Assembly (NCBI GenBank): GCA_012064385.1
Contig: QRDG01000346.1
Span: 413,880 to 477,879 of the forward strand
Length of the DNA stretch: 64,000 nucleotides
Reading direction: 5' to 3'
Source of the DNA: Puccinellia tenuiflora
Taxonomy: Eukaryota; Streptophyta; Magnoliopsida; Poales; Poaceae
The notes under the pieces were generated by a model. The model saw nothing but the letters and a program-made list of their open reading frames with translations, was not told the DNA's origin and made no database searches. Position 1 is the first letter of the stretch, and each line of letters starts with the position of its first letter. A program made the position numbers and the translations under genes. Shown here one piece after another: positions 45,728 through 56,683 of this stretch.

Positions 45728-45816
45728 GTGTCTAGTGCACATGATCCATATTCGCCAAATCTTTACGGTGGTCATCACGGTATCATGGGTGAGCATACCC
45801 CCCCCCCCCCCCCCCC

Positions 45817-48800
45817 GCCCCTCCCTTGCCATTGACTCTTCACACGGTGCCCTTTATAGAGTGGGCGTGACTCAATTAGCAAACTCTTCGCAACACGCCA
45901 TAAGTCTCTTTATTAAAACTCATCGTGTACCTGCCATGGGGTGTACATGCCACGTGTGAGTATGCCCCATTTTCCACGACTCTGCATAACATATGTGACA
46001 TGTCATTAAAGTGGCCCTCTCCTGTCCCACCTAAGAAAGCCATGATATGTCTTCCACGAGATGAGGGTAACTCCTCACCCAATCTGTCCAAACACATCTA
46101 TGTTGTTTTCATTTGTTTTGTCGTGTATTTGTTTGGTTTCGAAATATGTTTAAATCATCTCCTCCTTGCGCCCATTCATTTCCCAGCGCCAAACCTCCAT
46201 TTTGGCGAAAGAGTTGGCTGACTCATTTTTATTTATTTTTTGGACATGGGTTTGTTTGGGTGTGATGGTGATAAATATGCCGATGGGGATTGGATAATCG
46301 TTTAGCATGCTTTGTGTCTCCTTTCAATGTTTTCTTCTATAAAATTTCTAGAAATTACGGATTTGAATTTAATTTTGAAGTTCTAGACACTTGTTCAATG
46401 AAATTTCACTATTTTTTATATTTTAAGTTTTATATTTTTAAAATTGCGTCTTGTTTGTGTAATTGTACTTCATATTTGTGTCAGTGGAACCTGTTTCAGG
46501 CGACTACAAGTGTTTAATTTTGCAATTGTACTTACACTTATCCTGATACTCGTGTTAATATTACTATTACTACTACCATTATTGTTATTATTATCATGAC
46601 ACTACCTTTCTTTCTCCTTGCGGCGAACAAGTGATGACTAGTAACAAAAATTAGAGGGATGGCCCAACTCGTTCAAAAAATAAAGTTCTTTCATTTTGAG
46701 TTTGCTTGAAACTTTGTTTGGGAACATCGGTAGAACACCTATATAACTCCACACTAAGATGGAATTAACTTCTTTGAAAGCCAAAACAAAACATACATAT
46801 ATTCAATATCACATTATCCAATAATATATTGTTGTGCAATTGGCACTTCGATCTTCCTATTTATTTTGGCACACAAGCACTTGTTTATTTGAAGTCCAAC
46901 GAGTGCTTACATTAGCAATTATAAAAATGTTACAATCATCACGTAAAGCTGAAATTAAGAAATTAGGGCACTCGACACTTGGATAAGATGGCGAGACCAC
47001 CGAGCAAGACTTACTTAGCCAACAAATTGGAAATTTACGTTTACGTGGCATTGTACCACGTAGACTAAGATATATGTAGTTCGATCCATTTTTATTTAGC
47101 ATGCACTCGCCATTGTTTAATTTCCAATAATAACTTTAATCGGGAAGGCATCAAACATTGAAATTTAATTAGTCCAAACTAGGAGAAAACTTAGAGTTGC
47201 CGTGAACAATCTTCTTGTATGTTTTAATTTAACAATAAAATGAAAGTGCATGTAGCCCTCATATGTCATTTCGGTAATTGGTGACAGTTTTATCGAATAA
47301 TTGTTTCATAAAGTTGGATACGAAGGAATGTTCCATAGCTAATGCATAACCATTGGATGGATTCTAGGATGAATGCCAGCAAGATAGATAAAAGGAAAGC
47401 ATAGAAGATTTACTTATAATGTAAATTCCTAAATATTATTTGCTAATGATGTGTTTCTTGCAAGTGGTTTAAAAACCTCTATACTGTAAATGTGAGAAAA
47501 AAAAGGAAGTTTCATGTCATGGGGGTTATATAAAATCATGTTCATGACTCGTCAATCTCAAATATGTTAATTATGAAATTTTATTGTGTATCAAATACCC
47601 AATGTTTCCTCATGTACAATACTGAATAAATTGCCAATTATACCCATTTACATATGATTTGTGTTCATTACGTCAACAAATTTAAACTATTTTTTATTGT
47701 CTTGTTACTTGTAATTGTGACATCTTCAATATTTGTTTCATAAAAGTTCTCTATGCAAATGATATCAAATTGAGCCATGGATATGATTTTATGCAATTAA
47801 TGATCAAATGTCTGTAATTATGCTATTTAGTAACCATTATATGTACATGTTTCTTTTAGGATATATATCTTCATGATTACTATACACTTAGAAAGATGGG
47901 GAAAATCATCCTTATGCAAGTCACATAGCTAAAGTGAGTGGCTATATTGAGTGATCCTGAGATCAAGAGATAATACATCTTGTTGATATCCTTATTATTT
48001 GTCGGTCATCCATTTTTTTTTATTCTTTGGTGGCTGGTGCAAGAATTTTAGGAAAGGTGGTATCTTTCATTTATGCATGTCTATACGTGTTATTAATTCT
48101 TATTGCATGGGTGAATATGTAGAGGAAACTTGAGATAAGTTTACGTTTACCAATGTATGCAATGAAATTAAAGTTCATTCACACATGCATAGTGCTTTAT
48201 ATATTGTGCTTCTACTAACATAAATGTGTTTTTCGTGTTTGATGCTAGTTCATCTAGTTTTGGTAATGTCAAGGAGCTTTGTGATAGTTGATGTTATAAA
48301 AACATTCTAACTTATACCATTAATTCTTGGATAATTGCAAACATGTTTCATAATTCAATATATAAAAATCCACTTGTTGAGATGGTTATTGATTACAAAA
48401 ATGTGGGAGATTGAAAGTGTGTGTCCCCCATGTTTTTTTGGTTAATTAATGACACTCACTATGGTCTAATGGTTTCATTTGTTTCATATGAAGAAATGTA
48501 TATGCAATGCATGAAGAACATTGTACAGATTGGAGGATGAATGCCATCAACATAAATAAATATATGCCTGGAGATTTATTAATAGATGTCAATTCCTATG
48601 GACGAACAGTCCCACAAAGATTTGTTTCATAGGTAATTCATTATGAATATTTGATGGATTCAAATGAATTCCATCACAATATGTAAAGTATTAAGATCAT
48701 TAATTTCAAAATATGATTATATTATGATCAATGAGAAGCAGAGGAAATGAACTTAGACGCATCAATATTGAGTTAAATGAGTTAAGAAATATGATCAAGA

Positions 48801-51800
48801 TGAATCAAGATAAATCTCATGTGAACCTGAATAAATGACCAAGATGGAGTTCATTGGAGGAACTCGAATGTGGCTGTGGCAAGGCTCCTATATTGATCCA
48901 AGGCGGTCAAGTCTTGAATCAATCACTTCAAATGAAGAATTACTTACGGTTTTTTGGAGATCAAGATAGAGCATAAATATGAGAATAGTTTATCAAGATG
49001 AAGTGTGAGAATTAAGTTGTATATAAGGTACACACACAAGCATAAAGACCGCATGGATAAAGTGATTTAGTGGTATGGTAAGCAAATTCAAATTGCGTGT
49101 TTTGAAGAAAAAAAATGAAGTATGTATTTGGTATTTCTACGTGGTTAGGTTTCACTCACGGGCTTGCATAAAAAAGGAAGATTTCATATATATCCCATGT
49201 GAGAATAACATCGATTAGAGATGGTGATAAAGGTTTAAAAGAGCAAGTTTAATATAACCACCTCGAGGGGATCATATGCTTGAAATTTTTCATCCATTTG
49301 GTGTTAATGGATGTGTGAAGATGTGCATAAGTGAAGCTTTACCGTAGTGGAGTATGGACACACAAATTGTGATTCTACACCAAGCGACCTCTAAAGTGGA
49401 AGTGTTCCAACTTGAGGCAAGCAAAAGAGTCATTATCGAGCTCAAGTGAAATGCATAAGGTAAATTTATACCATTGCTAGATTTTCCTAGTTTGATAGTC
49501 ATAGTATAAAGATGAGCTATCAGATGTGTAGCTTGATTCACGTTGTACGTAGAGTGCTCAATATTTTCATGCTTTACATCCTCCATTTCTAAACATTTTT
49601 AGGGACATAGTGATCGTTTTTAGCTTCAATACAAGCCTAACTTTATAGTTTGCACAAAATCTTATGATCTTTAGGATGCAACATGCATCCTACAGTCATC
49701 CAAAACACACCCCCCAAAAAATTGTTTTGCTTAAAACCTCCACGTGCCATCTTTGCAAGCCTTCTGTATCTTCTCAAGACCGGTTGTATCGCATCTACCA
49801 ACGGGCTTGCAATTAAGGGTGTTCTTTTCAACCCGTTTTATAGACTAGTGGCACCGGGTTACGGTCGACATGTGATAATGGTCACTTTACTGGGGACCTA
49901 TAAAATGGTTTCTTCTTTGCCAAAGGCCCCCATAGTATAGATCAGACCCCCTAGGTTTTGACATCTCTTCTCCTCCAATAATCCCCAAATATCCCATCTT
50001 AGTCAAGGGAAGTTTGTGGATACAGATCTAGGAGTCATAGTTTAACCTCCTCCATTGTTCCTCTACTCCCCGAACTAGCAATAGCATTTGTTTCTTTGGT
50101 GAGATTTGGGAGACATGGATTTGAGAATAATTGTGTTTTTCTATTCATTTGTTGCATTGATTTGATCCCTACATGTTGACTAATTGAACTGACAGTTCGA
50201 CAGGTTGTTGCTCTTAGAGGTACCACTTTATAGATGGTTTTGTATGTGTTGTATTGGTGGCCCCTTTGTGAAGATGCTCAAAGGAGTTGTGAAGTGGTTG
50301 TGGAGTTTGCCTCTCTAGCTGGATTTAGTAGTTATCCATAGTAGAAGAGTTTATGCTTGGTTTGTTGATCTCAAGAAAGAATAATGTTTGATCCAAGTGG
50401 GATCATAGTTAGCTAAGTGTGTCCACAACCTATGCCATGGTGAGTAGGATATCGGTGGCAAACATTGGTAGTCTCTTATTTCCTTTACTTTGTGCAATTA
50501 AAACTTGCCAATAGTGATATATCTTGTCTAGATTTTAAATTAGATATTTGTCATTATAATTTGTGTATCATGAGCCTTAAATTGTTGATTCACATAGTTG
50601 AGCCTAACATATTTAGAATTTGTATTTCAATCAAATAAAAACATCGTGAAAGATCCATTTGCCATATGGTTAACACCAACCTTTCGGAGCAGAGTATTGC
50701 TAACATTTGCTCTATTTGAAACTACTTTGACCACCAATTTGGATGTTTCCTTTCTTGCATGCCTTGAAGAAATTATGTGATTCTCGTGTTCTGCAACCTT
50801 TACATAAGTCCAAGTTTGTGAAAAAAAAAGTAACCGATCCGTCAAAGTAGCATATGCAAATTGCATTATCAACAACACCATATTTTCTCTGAGTAGTCTG
50901 TCAGGTAGCCCCAAACCCAGCAGGCAAATTCATAAGACATGCTTAATTACCCCCACTTGACACACTAACAAGACTATTGTTGCACCAGCGAACATGAGCA
51001 TAGAATTGCTAAGATATTTGTGTTGGTCTTGCTGGTTAATGAACATATAGACAACTTGGTTGGTTGTTGGGCTGTCTACGAGCAATTTTACAACATGTTA
51101 CATCACTAACATATGGGGTGTATAGCCACCTATTAATTACATAACGCATGGTATTTCTGGAAGCACAAACAAGAACATGATATTTTCACAAATATTTATT
51201 TTATTTCGGCTTTTAGTGCGCTTTAATATTGGATGTCTTAAAGTTTATTAAGACATCCACGGATGGTTCACTCATATAAACATCTAATTTCAGCAAGATG
51301 GAACGTAATACTGAAAATATTTAATCATCTCTTCCTAGCATGTCAAGGATTTCCATACATATAAAGCGGATTTTTCATTCTTGTCACGAGTATGTTTCTT
51401 TTTGCAAGAGTTATTTGTAGATTATTCTTAGCATGCAAATTAAATTGTATTTAGATATGCCTAAGTTAAGGCTATCATATATCATGATATTTTTGTGGAG
51501 CTAGACAATCATAATCATGTCGAATAGATCCAAAATTACTCGTAAAAAAGGAAGAAATTATCGTTGGCCTTTTAACGATGCTCTAAGTTTACTAGTTATT
51601 AAACTTTTAGACAATACAAGTTTGACTCCTTAACTCTTAGTATGGAGCATATTTGGGAAAATTACTGTATGAATGATGGTGTGGTGTTGATCTCACACAC
51701 ATGCCACACCTGCTCAGTAAATAACATCTCTGAGGGAACAGGGAGAACAATGTATGACTATATTTACGGGAGAAAAAACATACTATTACAAAAAAAATGG

Positions 51801-52869
51801 AACACATAAACTTTTTAAAAAGGACAAAATCCTAGTATTAGAGATTTTTTAACACTATTCTAGGGAGAATAAAACTTGTGAAATCTCACAATTATATAGG
51901 TGCATTTAATAAAATTAAAATATAGGCTGATTTGCATGAATGCTCAAAAAGTATTTATCAATTCTCTAAGATTCCCTCATTTTCCCAAGATAATTTTGGT
52001 TTTTTTTCGAAGTTCCTATATATATTGTACCATTTCATTAAATTTATCTTTGGATGTATTTTGTCTTTTCATAATTTCTTGATTTTCTTCTTCAAAATTC
52101 TTCTTTTCAATTGCGTATTATGTTTCTATCACCACATGTTTTGTAGATAAATAGTAATTTACGTATTTGTTTATTTATACATTTGTAAACCATGCTACCA
52201 AGTGTATAAAACTATCACAACATCATTGATGATACATATTTAATAGATTTAAAATGCTACATCTATTATTATGTAAAGTTAAATGTCGAATTGTTCAGTG
52301 CGTTATTGAAGTTTGGAGATAAAAGTGAAATCTAATAAAAGTCACTTGACAAAACATTTGATTTAAAATGACCTCCTCGAATATAATATCATCACTGGGA
52401 CAAAGGAATAAGCAATTGAATACCCCCCACCCCCCCGCACTCACCCAACACACACGGATGCACTGCACACATTATATCCAACATTAGATACTTAACATCA
52501 CTATACTACTGCAAGTATTTGTATGAAAATAACATTGTTTACTATTATCGTAGTTTCCTTATTTACCCTTCTTTAATGAGAGTTATTTACAACCACATTT
52601 AAAAGAAAAGCACAGTCCACTAGTATTGGTAGCCTCTACTTAAAACTTTTAGAATATGATGAGTACAAAGGATGCGCATGTGGTTGCTATCCACTTCAAC
52701 ACATACAACTAGTTTTTCTAAGAACTAACGGATATACCTTAAGTCTTGTTTTGATGCGGTTATGACATGTATAATGTTTGATAAGACGGTCTTTTATTAT
52801 TGGTTCCACATCATCTAGACAAGACGGAAAAAGATAACATATAATGAATTATCTGTGAAGTTATCTCTA
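45817..52869. other. AT-rich intergenic DNA, no gene recognised
   Basis: About 7 kb with short, low-complexity ORFs on both strands. Weak internal similarity is visible between about 47230-47450 and 48430-48610 (GGATGAATGCCA...TTCCTA blocks), suggesting old repeat copies. I see no TE ends, PBS or conserved protein motif. Confidence 0.5.
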
Positions 52870-52963
52870 CTCCCTCCGATACATAAAAAGTGTCACTCAT
52901 TTTATACTAACTTAGTACAAACTTTGTACTAAGTGGGCGATACTTTTTATGGATCGGAGGGAG
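52870..52963. mobile_element. Stowaway MITE (Tc1/mariner type)
   Basis: 94 bp with inverted ends CTCCCTCCGAT and ATCGGAGGGAG, flanked by TA on both sides (52868-52869 and 52964-52965). The interior also pairs (ACATAAAAAGT with TACTTTTTATG; CTTAGTACAAA with TTTGTACTAAG), so the whole element folds as a hairpin. Confidence 0.93.
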
Positions 52964-52965
52964 TA

Positions 52966-54347
52966 GTAGTTATTGTTTATGTTATCCTAAAATTATGGGG
53001 TTGTTAAGATTAAACTCGAAAACATGTGAGTATGTGAAGTCATCTCGTCCAATGGTGAAAATATATTATCTTATCTTGCAAAGAGATCATCTCTTAACTA
53101 TTGTTTTTCTGTTGTTCTTTATTCCAACTCAATATTACCTTTACATGTCATTGCTAAGACACACATTCTCTTAGACAGCTAGAGGAGGGGCGGCATGCCG
53201 GCATAGCTTGCCCCCCTGGCCTTAATAGACGGTGTGGCACGGCGAGAAGGTCAAAGAGCAAAGAAAGTTCAGTTTGCTTTATCCTTTTCCCTACAACCTT
53301 TTTATCTTTTTCCCCGGTGTTCGCGTGCTTCATCCGTTTTCGTTTTTCCGATCTTGCTCGCACCGCGTGTCGGGCTTTCCCAGCTGCACAGCGCTTCTGC
53401 TTCAGTGCAGTATAGAACTACAGAAGTGGGCTGGAGTGCCATATAGCTTTGTGAAAGCAGTTGAGGCAAGTCAAGCTAGGCAGATAACGTCGCCGGGCCC
53501 TTTTATCGATGCACGTAGGTGTGCATAAATGGAGGGGGTACAAATTAAGTCCAAATGAACTACGGCCGTACGTGTAGATGGATATATACTGGCTGCTCCG
53601 ATTGTCTGCGCCCGCCATTCTTCCACCCTTACTTATGTCGTCGTACGCGTGAACTGAATCCCAACAGCAAAATGAACACATCGCCTTTCGTTTTTGCAGG
53701 TGAAAGCAGACTTGGTTCAGATTTTTTTTGCCTTACTATCTGAGAAGAAAACAAAGAGATTTAAACCTGTCAGTACAAAGTGACGGATATCATGAACTAG
53801 ACATCTGACCAAATGGAGATCCCTGTTTTAAACAATGCGCACTGGATTGCACCAGCAGACTAAATGGACAGCTGATATAGATCTCTACACCTGACAACAT
53901 TGGCCAGCCGACCGATATTCATTTGTAGTTCAGGAAATGTGGCTACTTTAATTTACTTGTGTACCGATCGCGCGGTCAGACTTGGGAGACTCGATCAGAG
54001 GATGAACAACTCAAAGTCTCCTTTTGGAATTCAGTAGCATCCATCAAGTAGCAAAGACTTGGAGGTCGAAGCGTACTGGAGGAGCAGCACCTATCTTCAA
54101 CGGATAAAACTGTATGATCTGCCTCGAAATCTGCGTGCCTTGGCAAGTGTTCAATCAGGGGAGGGTGGAGTCATGGCATCCTTGGCTTTAGCAATTTTGT
54201 GTGAGGATGGAACCTGCATGCATGCGTGCGTGGATGGATCGGGTCAAAATATGAGTCAGTCACCGACGTTTCTCGTGGCAAAACATGTATGGTGTGAACT
54301 TAGGCACTCGCTTATCTGAAAAGAATCGGGCGATGATTTTTTTTTTT
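52966..54347. other. Intergenic DNA, nothing recognised
   Basis: Mixed composition with short ORFs of 60-98 codons and no familiar domain, repeat ends or RNA gene. Confidence 0.5.
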
Positions 54348-54521
54348 AACTATTCAGGTGAAAAGTGCACACAGAAGACTTGGTTAGTAGAAGAAATGTA
54401 TATATCGAAGGAATGGATCGATGTGATGTTGCGATGGTTGTTTCAACTATTCAGGTGAAATTGCATACAGAAGACTTGGGTTAGTACAGGAAATGTACAT
54501 GTAGCAGGAATTGATCATTTG
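54348..54521 (+). repeat. Duplicated 75-bp segment upstream of the tRNA gene
   Basis: AACTATTCAGGTGAAA...CAGAAGACTTGG...GTTAGTA..GAAATGTA occurs at 54348-54424 and 54446-54521 with scattered differences. Confidence 0.75.
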
Positions 54522-54568
54522 TTTCGGAGAGATTATAAATAAAACTAATTTCGTTTCTTCAATAAGTA

Positions 54569-54816
54569 TCCGTCGTAGTCTAGGTGGTTAGGATACTCGG
54601 CTCTCACCCAGTGGCGGAGCGTGAGACCAAAATATGGGTGGGCCAGTCAGCAGAGGCCGGGCCGTAGGTGGGCTCTTTGCTGCTAATGGGCCAAAGTTAT
54701 GACAGATTATAAGAGAAAACTTGTAAAGAAGGGTGGGCCACGGCCCACCATGGTCTACACTACGCTTCGCCAGTGCTCTCACCCGAGAGACCCGGGTTCA
54801 AGTCCCGGCGACGGAA
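54569..54816 (+). tRNA. tRNA-Glu(CUC) gene split by a hAT MITE in the anticodon arm
   Basis: The 5' part (54569-54608) has TCCGTCG, an A box TAGTCTAGGTGGTTAGGA and the anticodon stem-loop CTCGG-CTCTCAC-C. The 3' part (54784-54816) has CGAG, variable bases, the T arm with B box GGTTCAAGTCC, CGACGGA and discriminator A. The acceptor ends pair over seven bases. Without the insert and one target copy it would be a normal 73-nt plant tRNA-Glu with anticodon CTC. The insert (54609-54775) plus the second CTCTCACC copy adds 175 nt after loop position 38/39. A TTTT at 54819-54822 could end Pol III transcription. It is almost certainly non-functional as tRNA unless the insert is removed. Confidence 0.9.
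54609..54775. mobile_element. 167-bp hAT-type MITE inside the tRNA-Glu gene
   Basis: Ends CAGTGGCGGAGCGT and, as reverse complement of the right end, CACTGGCGAAGCGT: 14 bp with two mismatches, starting with the CA typical of hAT. Flanked by an exact 8-bp duplication CTCTCACC (54601-54608 and 54776-54783), the hAT target size. The interior contains the palindrome GGTGGGCCACGGCCCACC near 54733. No coding capacity. Confidence 0.9.
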
Positions 54817-54966
54817 TATTTTGCTATTTTCACACCCCTCCTATTGCTCGGTGAGATTAGATGCCATATAATGGGAGCATTTTTTTAAAATTGGCACAAG
54901 TTCTAAAACACAAAAAAATTTACTTCAAGGAACCGCTACAGATTTTTCACGCAGGGAAAATGGATA

Positions 54967-55470
54967 TCGATAGCTAACGATAACATTATTTCACTAATCC
55001 CTAAATCAGTTCTTGATTTAGCTGATATATAAAAATCAAGACCAATCTGTTTGGGAAATGTCATTTATGAAACACTAAGAAAATTCTATCAAACAAACAA
55101 TGATCAAGAAGTGAGGCAACCTCACTTGGATAGGGCAATGGATGTACAACCCTGCCGCCTAGGATCGAATTCCCACCACGAACATCGCCATGGGGTTTTC
55201 CTCCACCACTTTCCTTTTAAACAATACGTACAAGGATTAATACTGCATAAAGTGATGACAAATATTCAGACTGCTTTCATTAAGGGCAAACATATATTTT
55301 TAAGGGGTTATTTTTCTGTATGAAGCTATACATGAAATTCATCATAAGAAGTTGTCAGGTGCGATTCTCAAAATCGACTTTGAAAAAGCTTCTGCTAAAC
55401 TGAACGGGACCGATCTGTAGTAGATGATGCGACCTAAACGCTTTGAAGACAAGTGGTGAGTGTGACAGGA
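54967..55470 (+). pseudogene. LINE reverse-transcriptase fragment
   Basis: Translated pieces match the plant L1 RT pattern: NDNIISLIPK, then a stop and KSRPICLGNVIYE, after about 160 bp of unrelated DNA KVMTNIQTAFIKGKHIF, and out of frame YEAIHEIHHKKLSGAILKIDFEKAS. The QTAFIKG and KIDFEKA blocks are diagnostic. Several stops and frameshifts make it a dead remnant; 5' and 3' ends are not found. Confidence 0.75.
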
Positions 55471-55901
55471 TTATGAAATCAGTTAAAAGAGAGAGATATA
55501 ATAAAGGTTACCGACCAAACTGGGCCATATTTATCAACTTACAAAGAAGTTAGACGTGAGCCCATATACTCCTAGCCGAGTAGAAAATTCAGAAAAATAA
55601 ACATTTTAAAAAAAGTCTGAAAAAGGTGACAGCAAATATATCCAAGTATTCTACATACTTGCAAAAGTTTCGTGATAAAATGACATTTGGTGTTTAGTGC
55701 GAAAAAACAAATCAGTGGCCTAGAATACTGATGTTGTTTATTAGTAGAGACCAGAGAGCATCACAAATGCCATTCCATCATGAAAATTTACACATATATA
55801 AACTAATTGAATTCGTTCGTTTCCACTTTTTCCATTTTTTAAAAATGTTTACTATTATTTAAATTTTCCTATTCGGACATAAGCATATGAGTTTTTTTAT
55901 A

Positions 55902-56263
55902 CACTACCGGAAAATCTACCTTTCCCGTGAGAACGGCTCTTTGCCGTGACCTTTAAGAATTACGGACGGCAAACCCGGTGAACTATGCCGTGCGTCTGGG
56001 GCGACACTCACGGCAAAGAAGTGGTCGCCGTTTGACCATCCTCACATCTTCTGACACATTCATTGTGCCGTCGAGTAAGGGAGGCACACGGCAAAGTCTT
56101 TGCCGTGATTGTTTTGGCAAAGCGCACGGCAAAGTTCTTTGCCGACGCGTATTATGCCATGTGGGCTTTACCGTGCGAGTGTTCACGGCAAAGACTTTGC
56201 CGTGTCCCGAAACCCCTTTGCCGTGTTTTCTGGCCTCACGGCAAAGATGCTGTTCCGGTAGTG
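55902..56263. mobile_element. 362-bp CACTA-type MITE
   Basis: Terminal inverted repeats CACTACCGGAA and TTCCGGTAGTG, with a 3-bp duplication ATA on both sides (55899-55901, 56264-56266), as for CACTA elements. The interior is packed with the subterminal word CACGGCAAAG and its complement CTTTGCCGTG, about ten copies in both orientations. No transposase; the ORFs across it are chance. Confidence 0.93.
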
Positions 56264-56683
56264 ATACGAATACATGAGCACATAATATTGGGAGCCAGAA
56301 CTGCATTCCCACTTTTACATACATGCAGTGGTTTAGAAACTCACGTGGAACACCACATTAATCAACCAATTTACAAGAAAGTAAAAAAGGAACAGAAAAA
56401 AGGCTTCTCAAATAAATGGAATGTATAGAAACCTGTTGGAAACAAACGGACCTGAATATTTACATCAATAGTTCCCCTGAAGTTGGAATGACATGCAGTA
56501 AAAATCAATGTCTAACTTAGCAATATATTACATGCATATACATCATAGACCGATATATATATCGTAAATTAATATATGGTTACGTACATACACTATATAC
56601 CCAACAAAAGTCATAATCTAATTACTTGATTAGTAGATTAATTAATTGATGTGATCCTCTTTTTGTGCCTTTTCTTGGCTGGA

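Noticed and set aside
50627..50914. 95-codon minus-strand ORF
   Set aside because: Reasonable composition but no motif I recognise, no promoter or splice signals, surrounded by AT-rich DNA.
55086..55250. Possible tRNA-derived SINE inside the LINE fragment
   Set aside because: GGATCGAATTCCC resembles a Pol III B box, but no A box, target duplication or tail could be defined.
56063..56428. 121-codon ORF over the CACTA MITE
   Set aside because: Made of subterminal repeats of the MITE and flanking DNA; chance frame.
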